Assembly (NCBI GenBank): GCA_964618855.1
Contig: CAZUCD010000002.1
Span: forward strand, 1 to 54,577
Reading direction: 5' to 3'
DNA length: 54,577 nt
From: CAZUCD01 sp964618855
GTDB lineage: Bacteria > Sumerlaeota > Sumerlaeia > SLMS01 > JANRJK01
The translations under genes were made by a program, and so were the position numbers. This document shows positions 43,490-52,293 of this stretch, in pieces. The stretch's first letter is position 1; each line of letters begins with the position of its first letter. The notes below the pieces were generated by a model. The model was not told the origin of the DNA. It ran no database searches and saw nothing but the letters and a program-made list of their open reading frames with translations.

Positions 43490-44254
43490 GTGGGGAAGGG
43501 TAGCGTCGTTTCCGGAAACAACCAGCGCACGTCGCCCGCGCGGCAGAAGCCGCGCCGTGCGCCGCTCGGCCTGCGCCGCGGCGCAGGCGTCCATATTGCA
43601 CCATCCTTGCTCTCCGCCGACTTTGCCGACCTGCGCGGGGCGCTCCGGCGCCTGCGCGCCGCAAACCTCCGTTGGCTCCACCTGGACGTCATGGATGGGC
43701 ACTTCGTTCCAAACCTCACCATGGGCGTCCCCGTGTTGAAGTCACTGCGCGCGGACAGCCCGGACTTCTACTACGATGTACACCTGATGATCGAGAACCC
43801 GGCGGACTTCGTGAGGCCGTTTGCCGACGCGGGGGCCCGCCTTGTGACCTTCCACGTGGAGGCGGCGGGCGACGGTTCGCCCGCGCTGCTCAAGCAGGTC
43901 CGCCGCCTCGGCATCCATGGCGGGATATCCGTGAGGCCCAAGACGCCTGTGTCCGCACTCAGGTCCTCGCTCTCGCACGCCGATCTTGTGCTCGTCATGA
44001 CGGTCGAGCCTGGCTTCGGTGGACAGAAGTTGATCCCCGAGACGCTTAACAAGGTCCGCGAGCTGGTGCACCTTCGGGAGGAACTCGGCCTTTCGTACCT
44101 GATCCAGGTGGACGGTGGCATCAACGCGGCCACGGGCGCGCTTGCGGTTGCCGCGGGCGCGGACGTCCTCGTTGCCGGCACCGCGGTCTTCGAGGGCAAC
44201 CGCATACGGCAGAATGTGCGCATCCTTCGCAACGAGATCGCGAGCCTCCGGTAG
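43490..44254 (+). CDS. rpe: Ribulose-phosphate 3-epimerase
   Basis: 254 residues. GTG 43490 is chosen because AAAGGA lies nine bases upstream; the open frame reaches back to 43391 without family sequence. After a short basic leader the TIM barrel shows IAPSLLSADFADL, WLHLDVMDGHFVPNLTMG, DVHLMIENP, MTVEPGFGGQKLIPE, IQVDGGIN and VAGTAVF. The two catalytic Asp and metal-binding His are all present. It interconverts ribulose 5-phosphate and xylulose 5-phosphate in the pentose phosphate pathway. The basic N-terminal extension of about 30 residues is longer than usual. Confidence 0.93.
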   Translation: MGKGSVVSGNNQRTSPARQKPRRAPLGLRRGAGVHIAPSLLSADFADLRGALRRLRAANLRWLHLDVMDGHFVPNLTMGVPVLKSLRADSPDFYYDVHLMIENPADFVRPFADAGARLVTFHVEAAGDGSPALLKQVRRLGIHGGISVRPKTPVSALRSSLSHADLVLVMTVEPGFGGQKLIPETLNKVRELVHLREELGLSYLIQVDGGINAATGALAVAAGADVLVAGTAVFEGNRIRQNVRILRNEIASLR

Positions 44255-44259
44255 CGCCG

Positions 44260-45165
44260 ATGCACCTACTGGTCGTCGAGGACGAGCCCGCGCTTCTCGA
44301 GGTGTTCAGGGATCAACTGGAGCACCTGGGACACACCTCGATCGCGTGCCCATCTGGCGCGGAGGCCGTTGGGATACTCCGTTCGGACCAGGCGTTCGAC
44401 GCCCTGTGGACAGACCTGGAGATGCCCGGGGTGGACGGATTCGAGGTGCTCCGCCAGGCGCGCGTGTGCCGGCCCGGCACGCCGGCAATGATCGTCTCGG
44501 GCCACGGCGACCGCCAGCATGTCCTCGAGGCACTGCGGGCAGGTGCGCTGAACTTCCTGCTCAAGCCCTTCCGCCCGCAGGAACTCGAGGACGCCCTGGG
44601 ACGCATTGGCGAGGTCATCGAACGCCGCCGAAAGGAACTCGGCGCATGGCGCACGATGGAATCCTCGCGGCTGGAGTTCCACATCCCCGCGAGGATTTCC
44701 ATCGCCAGCGCCCTTGGCAAGCTCCTGCGGCAGCACTTCCGCGGCATGGTCTCCGAGGCGGAGGCGCAGGGCATCCACGTCGCGATCAATGAACTTCTCT
44801 ACAACGCCGTGGAGCATGGTGCGCTCGGGATCACGCAGAGGGAGAAGGCGGACGCGCTCGCGGCGGGGGAGTGGCGCGATCTCCTGCGCTCACGGGAGGA
44901 GGCGCAGGACTCGGCCCAAAAGCGCGTCCGTGTTGTCATGGAGGCCGTGCGCGGGCGGGCGATTCGAATCACCATCGAGGATCGCGGGGATGGCTTTGAC
45001 CACGCCATGCTCCCCGATCCATCGGAGCCCGAGAACCTGCTCCTGCCCTCAGGCCGGGGGATCTTCCTCGCGAGGCTGCACCTGTCCGAATTGAGGTTCG
45101 AGGACGGGGGACGCCGCGCCATTGCGAGCTTCGACCTGTCCCATCGGCAGTCCGCGGAAGCCTGA
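44260..45165 (+). CDS. Response regulator fused to a SpoIIAB/RsbW-type HATPase
   Basis: 301 residues. The receiver domain (1-120) has acidic VVEDE, phospho-acceptor Asp52 (WTDLEMPG) and Lys102 (LLKPF). The second domain is a GHKL ATPase of the anti-sigma-kinase type: INELLYNAVEHG with Asn182, G1 DRGDGFD (241-247) and PSGRGIFLARL at the G2 lid. There is no HisKA helix, so this is not a sensor kinase; it is more likely a switch whose phosphorylation controls an RsbW-like Ser kinase or binding domain. The loop near residues 193-220 is longer than usual. It follows rpe by only 5 bases; no STAS or PP2C partner is in view. Confidence 0.88.
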   Translation: MHLLVVEDEPALLEVFRDQLEHLGHTSIACPSGAEAVGILRSDQAFDALWTDLEMPGVDGFEVLRQARVCRPGTPAMIVSGHGDRQHVLEALRAGALNFLLKPFRPQELEDALGRIGEVIERRRKELGAWRTMESSRLEFHIPARISIASALGKLLRQHFRGMVSEAEAQGIHVAINELLYNAVEHGALGITQREKADALAAGEWRDLLRSREEAQDSAQKRVRVVMEAVRGRAIRITIEDRGDGFDHAMLPDPSEPENLLLPSGRGIFLARLHLSELRFEDGGRRAIASFDLSHRQSAEA

Positions 45166-45174
45166 GCGCCGCGC

Positions 45175-46275
45175 CTACGACGTCGCGATTGCCCTCGCCA
45201 ATTCGGGGGGAAAGCACGGATCCGCATCGAGGAGCGGTCCCCACCGCGCGCGCATCAGCGCAAACTCCCGGTAGAAGCCGGCGATTTTCTCCGGTGTGTC
45301 GTCCGCGCCGCGGGAACGCCCCTCCCGGTGGACGAGCCGCGCAGAGGGGGAGACGACGCACTTCCATCCCGCAGCACCCGCCCTCAGGCAGAGGTCGACG
45401 TCGTTGAACGCGACCGCTAGGGCCGTGTCCATCCCCCCAGCCTCCTCCCATGCGCTGCGCCGGACGAGCATGCATGCAGCCGTCACCGCGCTCCACTCCA
45501 TGGGCTGCACCGGAAACCGGAGGCGCTCCGCGTCGCCGGCCGAGACGCTGCGCCCGGGATGCCCCGCCACCCCCCCCACTCCGAGCGCGATCCCGGCGTG
45601 CTGTAGCCGGCCGTCGGGATAATCCAACCGCGCCCCCACGACACCGACGCGCGGATCAGCCATGGGCGCCAGCAGCCCTTCGATGCAGCCCAGCGCTGTC
45701 GCCTCCACGTCGTTGTTCAGGAGCAGGACATGAGGCGTCGAGGTGGCGGCGACGCCAGCATTGTTCAGCCGCGCGAAGTTGAAGGGCTGGTCATCACGGA
45801 TCACGCGCGCCGCGCCCGAGCGCTGCTGTTCCTCCAGAAAGGCCTGAGTCGCGGAATCCGACGACCCATTGTCGAGGATGACGATGGGCATGCCCGGCGC
45901 GAACGCCGTCAGACTGCGCACGCATGGGCCCAGCAAGTCCAGCCTGTCGCGCGTCGGGATGATCGCGGTGACCTCATCGAGTCCGGGCACACCGGACACC
46001 CCCGGCTGGAACACGGGCAGGGCATGCAGCAGCGGCTCGACGCGCGGCCAGTCGATCCGCACGCGTGACCGCCCCCTGTCCCTCAGTGCGATCAGGGGGC
46101 CGAGCAGCGTCCGCCCGACGCGGTAGCTCGCCGAGCCCCGCAGGTTGGCATACTCGCGCGACCAAAGGGCATGGAGCTCGTCGGCGAGCAGGTCCACGGC
46201 CGCCCCGGACACGCCGCGCGGGACCCCAAGGCGGGCGCACGACTCGGCCACCCTGGATGCCGGCGTGGCGCTCAT
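45175..46275 (-). CDS. Family 2 glycosyltransferase
   Basis: 366 residues from ATG 46275, which overlaps the stop of the upstream fusion gene by 4 bases; the longer open frame runs into that gene. An N-terminal helical region of ~125 residues precedes the GT-A domain: EVTAIIPTRDRLDLL, IVILDNGSSDSATQAFL, LNNAGVAATSTPHVLLLNNDVE, GVVGARLDYPDGRLQHAGIALG and FNDVDLCLRAGAAGW as the catalytic region. This arrangement is typical of rhamnosyltransferase-like GT2 proteins in surface-glycan clusters. It ends 9 bases from the convergent REC-HATPase gene. Confidence 0.88.
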   Translation of the reverse strand: MSATPASRVAESCARLGVPRGVSGAAVDLLADELHALWSREYANLRGSASYRVGRTLLGPLIALRDRGRSRVRIDWPRVEPLLHALPVFQPGVSGVPGLDEVTAIIPTRDRLDLLGPCVRSLTAFAPGMPIVILDNGSSDSATQAFLEEQQRSGAARVIRDDQPFNFARLNNAGVAATSTPHVLLLNNDVEATALGCIEGLLAPMADPRVGVVGARLDYPDGRLQHAGIALGVGGVAGHPGRSVSAGDAERLRFPVQPMEWSAVTAACMLVRRSAWEEAGGMDTALAVAFNDVDLCLRAGAAGWKCVVSPSARLVHREGRSRGADDTPEKIAGFYREFALMRARWGPLLDADPCFPPELARAIATS

Positions 46276-48392
46276 TCTTTCTTCTGGCGCAGGCGGGAGG
46301 ACAACTTGTCCAGCGCCCACTTCGCCGCGAGGTCGGGCCTGTGCGCCATCCGCCTCCACCTTGCCACCATTCCGCGGAGGACCACGAGCTCACCGCGAAG
46401 CTGGAATTGGATGCCCTCCCCCAGGAGCGAGATCTCCACCGGGTCCAATGCGAGCGCATCGGGCGTGCGCTCCAGCATCCGCCCGACCATCAATCCGTGC
46501 GCATGCGCGCCCATTCCCCGCAGCATCGAGTCCGCGCGCACGCGGTAGTCCGCGAGAATGCGCGGAACTCCGACGGCCGCCCATCCACGGGCCATGATCG
46601 CGTTCGTGAAGTCCCAGTCCTCGTAGCCCAGAAACATCTCCTCCCGATACCCGCCGGCCTCGGCTATGGCCTCCGTCCGGTAGGCTGAGAAGGTCGCGAC
46701 CTCGTTCGTGTGGATCTGAAACGGGAGTGCGGGGCACACGTTGGTCCAGTACCAATCGACCGACTCGAAGTGGTGCGTCCAAAAGGAGACAACGCCGATC
46801 TCCGGGCGCGATGAGAGCACGCGCTCGCACGCGGCGACGCAGCCCGGTCGCAGCCTGTCGTCGGCGTCGAGGAAGATCATCCCAAGGGGGGGCTCGCCCA
46901 AGTGCCCGCATACGTCGGCGAATCCGGAGTTCCTCGCGGCCGAGAGTCCCCCGTTGCGCTTGCGAAGCACGCGCGCGCCCGCGGACTCGGCCCGCGCGAG
47001 CGCCTCCGCCGCCCCTGCCTCTGTCGAGCCGTCGTCCACCACAAGGACATCGACCGGGCGCGGCGTCTGGGACAGGGCCGTCTCGACTGCTTCGTGCAGG
47101 ACCGTGGAGAGGTTGTAATGGGGGATGACGACGGCGATACCCCTGCCTTCGCCCGACGCGTGGCGCCTTTGCGCGGCGCGTCCGCCCCGACGTCCTGCGA
47201 ATGGGAGGAAGGACGGCATTGCCATTGAGCGGGCCGCCCCCCCACCGACCACGCGCGCAAGGAGTGTCGTCCATGCATCGAGCACCTGCGCAGAATTGTC
47301 GAATGCGGGGGCCGCGGCGGGCGCCACAAGGAGGACCTTCGCCAGATCATTCACATCGCCCGGGACAATTCGCACGGACGGGGACGCGAGCGCGTCGAAT
47401 CCAGCCGTCATGGTGGCAAGAACCTGCCCTCCCGCCTCGAGCGCGTCCAGCGCCTCCGGTGTCGGGGCCAAGGCATGCCGCGGGAGTGCAAGCATGGACC
47501 CGGACGGGCGAGCGTCCCCCGGCGGGTTCACACGAACGCGGGACTTGAGGGGACCCGGCAAGAGGCGAAGGAATTGTTCCGAAGTCATCCGCGAGTTCAA
47601 GGGCGCATACGGGCGGTCGACACCGCGAACCACGACCTCCGCAGTGCCAAGCGACTCGGGAGCACTGCGAAGCGCGCGAGCAAGCTCCAGTAGCCCGGAG
47701 GCGGGCTCGATGTCGCTTGCAAGCACGAAGCCCGCGGGCGGAGCCGACGCCGGCGACCTGACGGGGGGAGGAATGACCACCAAGTCCCCATCCCCGATGG
47801 CGTGCCGCTTCTCGAGGGAGTCCCGGAACCACGCGCTCGGACACACCCACGCGTCCGCGACGGCGCAGGAGAACCTCTCCGCACGCCACGCCTGCACATT
47901 CGCCGGCGCGTACACATCCTCGTCGTTCGCGATGGCCCTGTCCTCCGACTGCTGCAGGAGGTGCATGACAATCGGGGGCGCAGTGCCCTCCCACAGCCCG
48001 CAGGCCCGCATGACCTGGGTTGTGTAGAGGGGCGCCTCGAAGTCGGGCGCATGAATGACGTCGATGCCCCCCGAGGCCAGGGCGCGCTGGACCTCGCGTT
48101 CCGCAAGGCATGACCAGGCGAGTCCGGGGAATGGACCGCTAAACGCGCCGACTGCCTCCGGGATGGTTAGCGCGCGGGCCGCGATGCTCCGGTCCTGGGC
48201 GGCGCGGTCGGCCCACGCGATCCGTTGGAGCGTGACGCCCTCGGGCACGGCGCAGGGGAGGTCGGCGTCCGGCGCGATCAGCACCACCGAGTTTCCCGCC
48301 CGCGCAAGCAGTCCCGCCACCCGCACGAAGAGCACGAAAGGCGACCGCCCACCGGGGGCCGTCGGGTCGTTGGCGACGAAGAGGTGCCTCAC
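46272..48392 (-). CDS. GT4-GT2 fusion glycosyltransferase
   Basis: 706 residues from GTG 48392 overlapping the previous TGA by 4 bases. Residues about 1-400 are a GT-B-type half: HLFVANDPTAPGGRSPFVLFVRVAGLLA, DVIHAPDFEAPLYTTQ and DAWVCPSAWFRDSLE, with a weaker second Rossmann half. From about residue 425 a GT-A domain begins: IAVVIPHYNLSTVLHEAVET, VLVVDDGSTEAG, LSAARNSGFA, FLDADDRLRPG and YEDWDFTNAIMARGW. Two chemistries in one chain suggest sequential sugar additions to one acceptor. The GT4 half lacks a clear E-x7-E motif and may be weakly active or binding-only. Confidence 0.87.
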   Translation of the reverse strand: MRHLFVANDPTAPGGRSPFVLFVRVAGLLARAGNSVVLIAPDADLPCAVPEGVTLQRIAWADRAAQDRSIAARALTIPEAVGAFSGPFPGLAWSCLAEREVQRALASGGIDVIHAPDFEAPLYTTQVMRACGLWEGTAPPIVMHLLQQSEDRAIANDEDVYAPANVQAWRAERFSCAVADAWVCPSAWFRDSLEKRHAIGDGDLVVIPPPVRSPASAPPAGFVLASDIEPASGLLELARALRSAPESLGTAEVVVRGVDRPYAPLNSRMTSEQFLRLLPGPLKSRVRVNPPGDARPSGSMLALPRHALAPTPEALDALEAGGQVLATMTAGFDALASPSVRIVPGDVNDLAKVLLVAPAAAPAFDNSAQVLDAWTTLLARVVGGGAARSMAMPSFLPFAGRRGGRAAQRRHASGEGRGIAVVIPHYNLSTVLHEAVETALSQTPRPVDVLVVDDGSTEAGAAEALARAESAGARVLRKRNGGLSAARNSGFADVCGHLGEPPLGMIFLDADDRLRPGCVAACERVLSSRPEIGVVSFWTHHFESVDWYWTNVCPALPFQIHTNEVATFSAYRTEAIAEAGGYREEMFLGYEDWDFTNAIMARGWAAVGVPRILADYRVRADSMLRGMGAHAHGLMVGRMLERTPDALALDPVEISLLGEGIQFQLRGELVVLRGMVARWRRMAHRPDLAAKWALDKLSSRLRQKKE

Positions 48393-48772
48393 GGTCGCAT
48401 TGGGGAACGCGGGTCCTCCCCCGCGCGCAGGGATATCTCCGCGCCTTCGCGCCCCAGTTCAAGGCACTCGAACAGGTTGCGGACGCATTGGCCCAGGCGG
48501 TCCTCGCGGATGTCCAGCCTCTCGATTTCGGTGACGAGCTCGCGGCCGAGTTCCGCCGCTCGAAGGACTACCTCCCGGGCCTGGGCATCAGGGGGATTCT
48601 CCCCCGATGCACGCGACGAGGAGAGCATCTGGCGCAGGAGCGCGATGGTCGCGAAGGCCTCGTCGTGGTCCTCCTCCTCGCGGTCCAGCCTCCGCTCGAG
48701 CAGGCGTTCGATGCGGTCCACGATGGTGGCCGCGTGGGGAAGATCGAGGGGGATGTTGAAATGGGAATTCAT
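48389..48772 (-). CDS. Small helical (coiled-coil) protein of unknown function
   Basis: 127 residues from ATG 48772, first gene of the operon with the GT4-GT2 fusion (4-base overlap) and the GT2. It consists mainly of charged helices (ATIVDRIERLLERRLDREEEDHDE, shown as its core RIERLLERRLDREEEDHDE, and VVLRAAELGRELVTEIERLD), with no signal or membrane segment. No family recognised. Its place suggests it scaffolds or regulates the two transferases. An upstream in-frame start at 48853 would run into the divergent symporter region and is unlikely. Confidence 0.7.
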   Translation of the reverse strand: MNSHFNIPLDLPHAATIVDRIERLLERRLDREEEDHDEAFATIALLRQMLSSSRASGENPPDAQAREVVLRAAELGRELVTEIERLDIREDRLGQCVRNLFECLELGREGAEISLRAGEDPRSPMRP

Positions 48773-48841
48773 CGGTTGTGGCACCGGGGGCGCGTTGTGA
48801 AGCTGGGTTCCACGCACCGCTGGCTCAAGGGGAGTTGGTCC

Positions 48842-50167
48842 GTGGAACCTCAAGGCAAAGGATTGTCCCTGCCGGTCCGAATCGCGATCGGCCTCGCGGT
48901 GGGCGTGGTGCTGGGCTTCGCGGCGCGCGCCGTCCTTGCCGGGACTCCCGACGGCGCGCGGCAGCTCGACTGGATTGTGGACAATCTCGCAAAGCCCCTC
49001 GGCGGGATTTTCCTGAACATGATGTTCATGATGATCATCCCGCTGGTCTTTAGTTCCCTGGCCCTTGGGGTCGCGGGCCTCGGGGACATCAAGGCCGTGG
49101 GCAAGCTCGGTGCGCGAGTACTGGGCGGGACGATCATCCTGACCGGCGCGGGGGTGGCCGTTGGCCTCATCCTGGTCAACGCGGTGCGCCCCGGGGATGG
49201 GATACCCGCCGACGTGCGCGACACGCTCATGGCGCAGACCACCTCCGAGGGTGTCTCGAAGAATCTCCAGCGCGCGAGCGAGGCAAAGTCGCTCGCGCAG
49301 ACCGCCATCGACTCGGTGTCACGCAATCCGATCGAGGACATGGCGAACCTTTTCAACCCGAACCCGAGCTACAAGGGCGGGGGCATCATCGCATTCCTCG
49401 TGTTCACCGTGATCATCGGAGCCGCCCTCACGCAGATCGCGCCCGCCCAGGCAACACCCATCGTGGCACTGCTGGAGGGCATCCAGGCCCTCAGCATGCG
49501 AGTGATCGGCTACGCGATGTGGTTCGCCCCCATCGGAGTCGCGGCGCTGATCTTCCAGACGACCGCCAAGGTGGGCACGGACCTCTTCGGAGTGCTCTTC
49601 AAGTACATGGCGGTCGTCCTGGCCGGGCTGCTCTTCCACATCGCCGTCACCTACTCGCTGGTGCTGCGCTTCATGGCAGGCTGGAACCCGATGGACTGGT
49701 TCATGCGCGTGCAGGAAGTCATCGTGACCGCATTCTCCACCAGTTCCAGCAACGCGACGCTGCCCACCACACTCCGGGTCGCGGAGGAGCGGCTGGGACT
49801 GCCGAAGTCGATATCCTCCTTCGTCCTGACCGTGGGATCGACGGCGAATCAGAACGGCACGGCCCTGTTTGAGGGAGTCACCGTCCTTTTCCTGGCGCAG
49901 TTCTACGGCATAGAACTCGGCGCCGAGCAGCAGTTCACAATCGTGCTGATGTCCATCATGGCGGGGATCGGGACCGCGGGAGTCCCCGGCGGGAGCATCC
50001 CCCTCATTGCGATCCTGCTGACCACCATCGGAGTCCCTGCCGAGGGGATCGGCATCATCCTCGGGGTGGACCGGTTGCTCGACATGTCGCGCACGGTGGC
50101 AAATGTCCTTGGGGACATGGTGCTCGCGACCGTGGCAAGCGGGCCAGTCCCTCCGGCTGGCGGCTGA
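48842..50167 (+). CDS. SDF-family dicarboxylate/amino acid:cation symporter
   Basis: 441 residues from GTG 48842, with AAGGGGAG seven bases upstream. About eight membrane helices plus two re-entrant loops. Family signatures: GGIFLNMMFMMIIPLVFSSL near the N-terminus, the Ser-rich hairpin STSSSNATLPTT, and the unwound helix GSTANQNGTALFEGV, where NMDG of many members is NQNG. Then AGIGTAGVPGGSIPL forms hairpin 2 and DRLLDMSRTVANV the last helix, whose Asp and Arg usually decide dicarboxylate versus amino-acid substrates. It imports C4-dicarboxylate or acidic amino acid with Na+ or H+. It shares a 69-base divergent region with the coiled-coil gene. Confidence 0.9.
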   Translation: MEPQGKGLSLPVRIAIGLAVGVVLGFAARAVLAGTPDGARQLDWIVDNLAKPLGGIFLNMMFMMIIPLVFSSLALGVAGLGDIKAVGKLGARVLGGTIILTGAGVAVGLILVNAVRPGDGIPADVRDTLMAQTTSEGVSKNLQRASEAKSLAQTAIDSVSRNPIEDMANLFNPNPSYKGGGIIAFLVFTVIIGAALTQIAPAQATPIVALLEGIQALSMRVIGYAMWFAPIGVAALIFQTTAKVGTDLFGVLFKYMAVVLAGLLFHIAVTYSLVLRFMAGWNPMDWFMRVQEVIVTAFSTSSSNATLPTTLRVAEERLGLPKSISSFVLTVGSTANQNGTALFEGVTVLFLAQFYGIELGAEQQFTIVLMSIMAGIGTAGVPGGSIPLIAILLTTIGVPAEGIGIILGVDRLLDMSRTVANVLGDMVLATVASGPVPPAGG

Positions 50168-50178
50168 GAATCCTGCCC

Positions 50179-52293
50179 ATGAAGCATACAGTCCCGGCGC
50201 TCCTCGTCGGAGTGACCCTGGCCACGACCATTGTGGCGTGGAATCCGACGCTGTTGGCGCACTTGGGTGAACCCGGGCTGGCGGCTGCCTGGTGGCGGAG
50301 CTTCGCCTCCCCCATCCGCAACGCAGGCCTGGGGTTCGATGCCGCATTCCTCGTGAGGTGGGTCCCGGCGATCCTCATCGCCGTGTTGTTCGGGGCATCG
50401 GCGATTGCTGCCGCGAGCCTCCTCTCGGCGAGGCTTCCCCTGCCGGCCCTCAGGAGTTCGACGCGCGGCGGCGTATGCTTCCTCGCAGGACTTGGGATGC
50501 TATCCCCGGTGCTCGGGCTTCTTGCGACTTTGGGCCCAGCCGGAAGGGTCTGCGCCGCCGTTGCCGCGCTCGCCCTGACTCTCGCCGCCGCGCGGCGTGG
50601 CGCCTTCGTCCTGCCGGCGATTCGCCTCGCCGGGCGATCGCCCATGCAGCTTGCGGTGCTTGTCCCGATCGTCATCGCGGGCCTGGCCGCGCTCAGTCCG
50701 CCGGTGCAGAGCGACGGCCTGCGCTACCACCTGGTCGCGGCACAGGAGTGGCACTACCAGGGGTTCGACGCATACTTGCGGTTCAACTCGTTCACCAACC
50801 TGCCGAACCTGCTGGCGCTGGCCACATCGTTCGGGTGGCCGCACGCGGAGGTGTTCCAGCTTCTCCACTTCGCGGGGTACCTGGCGATGGTGGCGATCGC
50901 CGGGGAACTCGCCGGGTGCTGCGTGCGCGCCGTGGACCCCGGCGCCGAGGAGCGCGCCGTCGCGGCGGGGCGCCTCCTTGCCGCATCGGTCCCCGTTGTC
51001 GCGATCGTGGCCTCGTGGCCCTTCGCGGACGTTGCAGCCTCTGCATGCGTCCTTGCCTGCGCGGCGGTCGGGCTGGTTTCCCTGGAGCGGCAGGCGCCTG
51101 CGATGCCTACGGCAGCGTGGATGGGCCTCTGTGCCGGCACGGCCGCCGCGTTCAAGCTCACCGCGGGTCCAATGGCACTCGTGGCGAGTTTTGCGGTCCT
51201 CGCCTGGTGGATGCGCATGGAGGGGCGCTCGAAGAGCCAGTGGCGCGCGTGCGTGGCCTGGTGCGCGGCGTGTGCCGTGCCCATGCTGCCGTTCCTGGTT
51301 CGCAACCTCGCCAATGTCGGCAATCCTCTGTACTTTCCGCTCCCCGGACTGGTGGGAATGGGAGACTGGACCCCAGAGTGCGCGGCCTTCTACGCCGCAA
51401 AGGCCGCCGAAAAGGGACTCGGCAGGGGCATTGGGGACTTTCTCCTGTCGCCCGTCGCGACGGCATTCCGCTGGGACATCTTCGAGGGGCAGAATCCCGG
51501 TGCCGCCTGGCCCGCGATGCTGGTGCTCGCCGTCAGGTACGGCACGCGGCGCAACAGCTCGGCCTCAGCCAGGCGCCCCATCCTCGCACTGGCCGCCGCC
51601 ACGTGGGCGCTCTGGTTCATCGGCTACCAGAGCATGCGCTTCGCCATGGTTCCGGTCGTCCTCGTGGCCTGCCTGGCAGGGGCAGGATGGGCGCGCGAGT
51701 TTGCGACTTCGCCCTCGCGGCTCGGAAGGGCGCTCCCGCTTTGGCTGGCCGCGCCCGGGATTGCGTGGATCCTCTGGTGGAACGCTTTCGGGTCGGCGAC
51801 GCCGCCGCTCCAGGCGAGCATCGCCCCGCACGAGAACGTGCTCTCCCGCGCATTCAATTCCTATCCGACGGTCATGTCCCTCGAGCGCGAGATCGCCGCC
51901 AACAGGCCTCGGGAGGCCGAAGCGCGCAGCATTCGCGTCTTCTACGTCGGCGAGCACCGGGGAGCCTATGCCTCGGCGTTCGAGCCCGCGCACAGCGACT
52001 GGTTCGACACCCCGCGCGTCCTGAACTCCATCCGCGGCACGAAGTCCAATGCGGAGATTCTCGCCGAGTGGCCCAAGCGCCGGGTGGACTACGTGCTCGT
52101 GAACCTCGCGGAACTCCGCCTCTACTCGGAACGCTACTTCAGGCCGCGATTCACGCCCACCGAGTGGGGCCGCTTCGAGTCGCTGCTCGCCGAGTTACAC
52201 GCGCGGCGCATGATTGGCGACGACGCCATCTTTGTCGCCGCCGTCCGCGACGCGGCGACTATTCCACCGGAAGCACCACCTCGAACTCGATGA
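50179..52293 (+). CDS. Multi-span membrane protein, GT-C (family 39-like) glycosyltransferase candidate
   Basis: 704 residues starting 11 bases after the symporter. About a dozen membrane helices spread over residues 5-560 (for example LLVGVTLATTIVAW and LAAPGIAWILWWNAF). The segment PPVQSDGLRYHLVAAQEWHY holds Asp179 where GT-C enzymes of the PMT/ArnT type carry an acidic motif in the first outer loop. A hydrophilic C-terminal domain of about 140 residues follows (IRVFYVGEHRGAYA, then VDYVLVNLAEL). Such proteins use polyprenyl-phosphate sugars to modify proteins or lipids outside the cytoplasm. The last 35 bases overlap the REC-kinase gene on the other strand. Confidence 0.75.
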   Translation: MKHTVPALLVGVTLATTIVAWNPTLLAHLGEPGLAAAWWRSFASPIRNAGLGFDAAFLVRWVPAILIAVLFGASAIAAASLLSARLPLPALRSSTRGGVCFLAGLGMLSPVLGLLATLGPAGRVCAAVAALALTLAAARRGAFVLPAIRLAGRSPMQLAVLVPIVIAGLAALSPPVQSDGLRYHLVAAQEWHYQGFDAYLRFNSFTNLPNLLALATSFGWPHAEVFQLLHFAGYLAMVAIAGELAGCCVRAVDPGAEERAVAAGRLLAASVPVVAIVASWPFADVAASACVLACAAVGLVSLERQAPAMPTAAWMGLCAGTAAAFKLTAGPMALVASFAVLAWWMRMEGRSKSQWRACVAWCAACAVPMLPFLVRNLANVGNPLYFPLPGLVGMGDWTPECAAFYAAKAAEKGLGRGIGDFLLSPVATAFRWDIFEGQNPGAAWPAMLVLAVRYGTRRNSSASARRPILALAAATWALWFIGYQSMRFAMVPVVLVACLAGAGWAREFATSPSRLGRALPLWLAAPGIAWILWWNAFGSATPPLQASIAPHENVLSRAFNSYPTVMSLEREIAANRPREAEARSIRVFYVGEHRGAYASAFEPAHSDWFDTPRVLNSIRGTKSNAEILAEWPKRRVDYVLVNLAELRLYSERYFRPRFTPTEWGRFESLLAELHARRMIGDDAIFVAAVRDAATIPPEAPPRTR

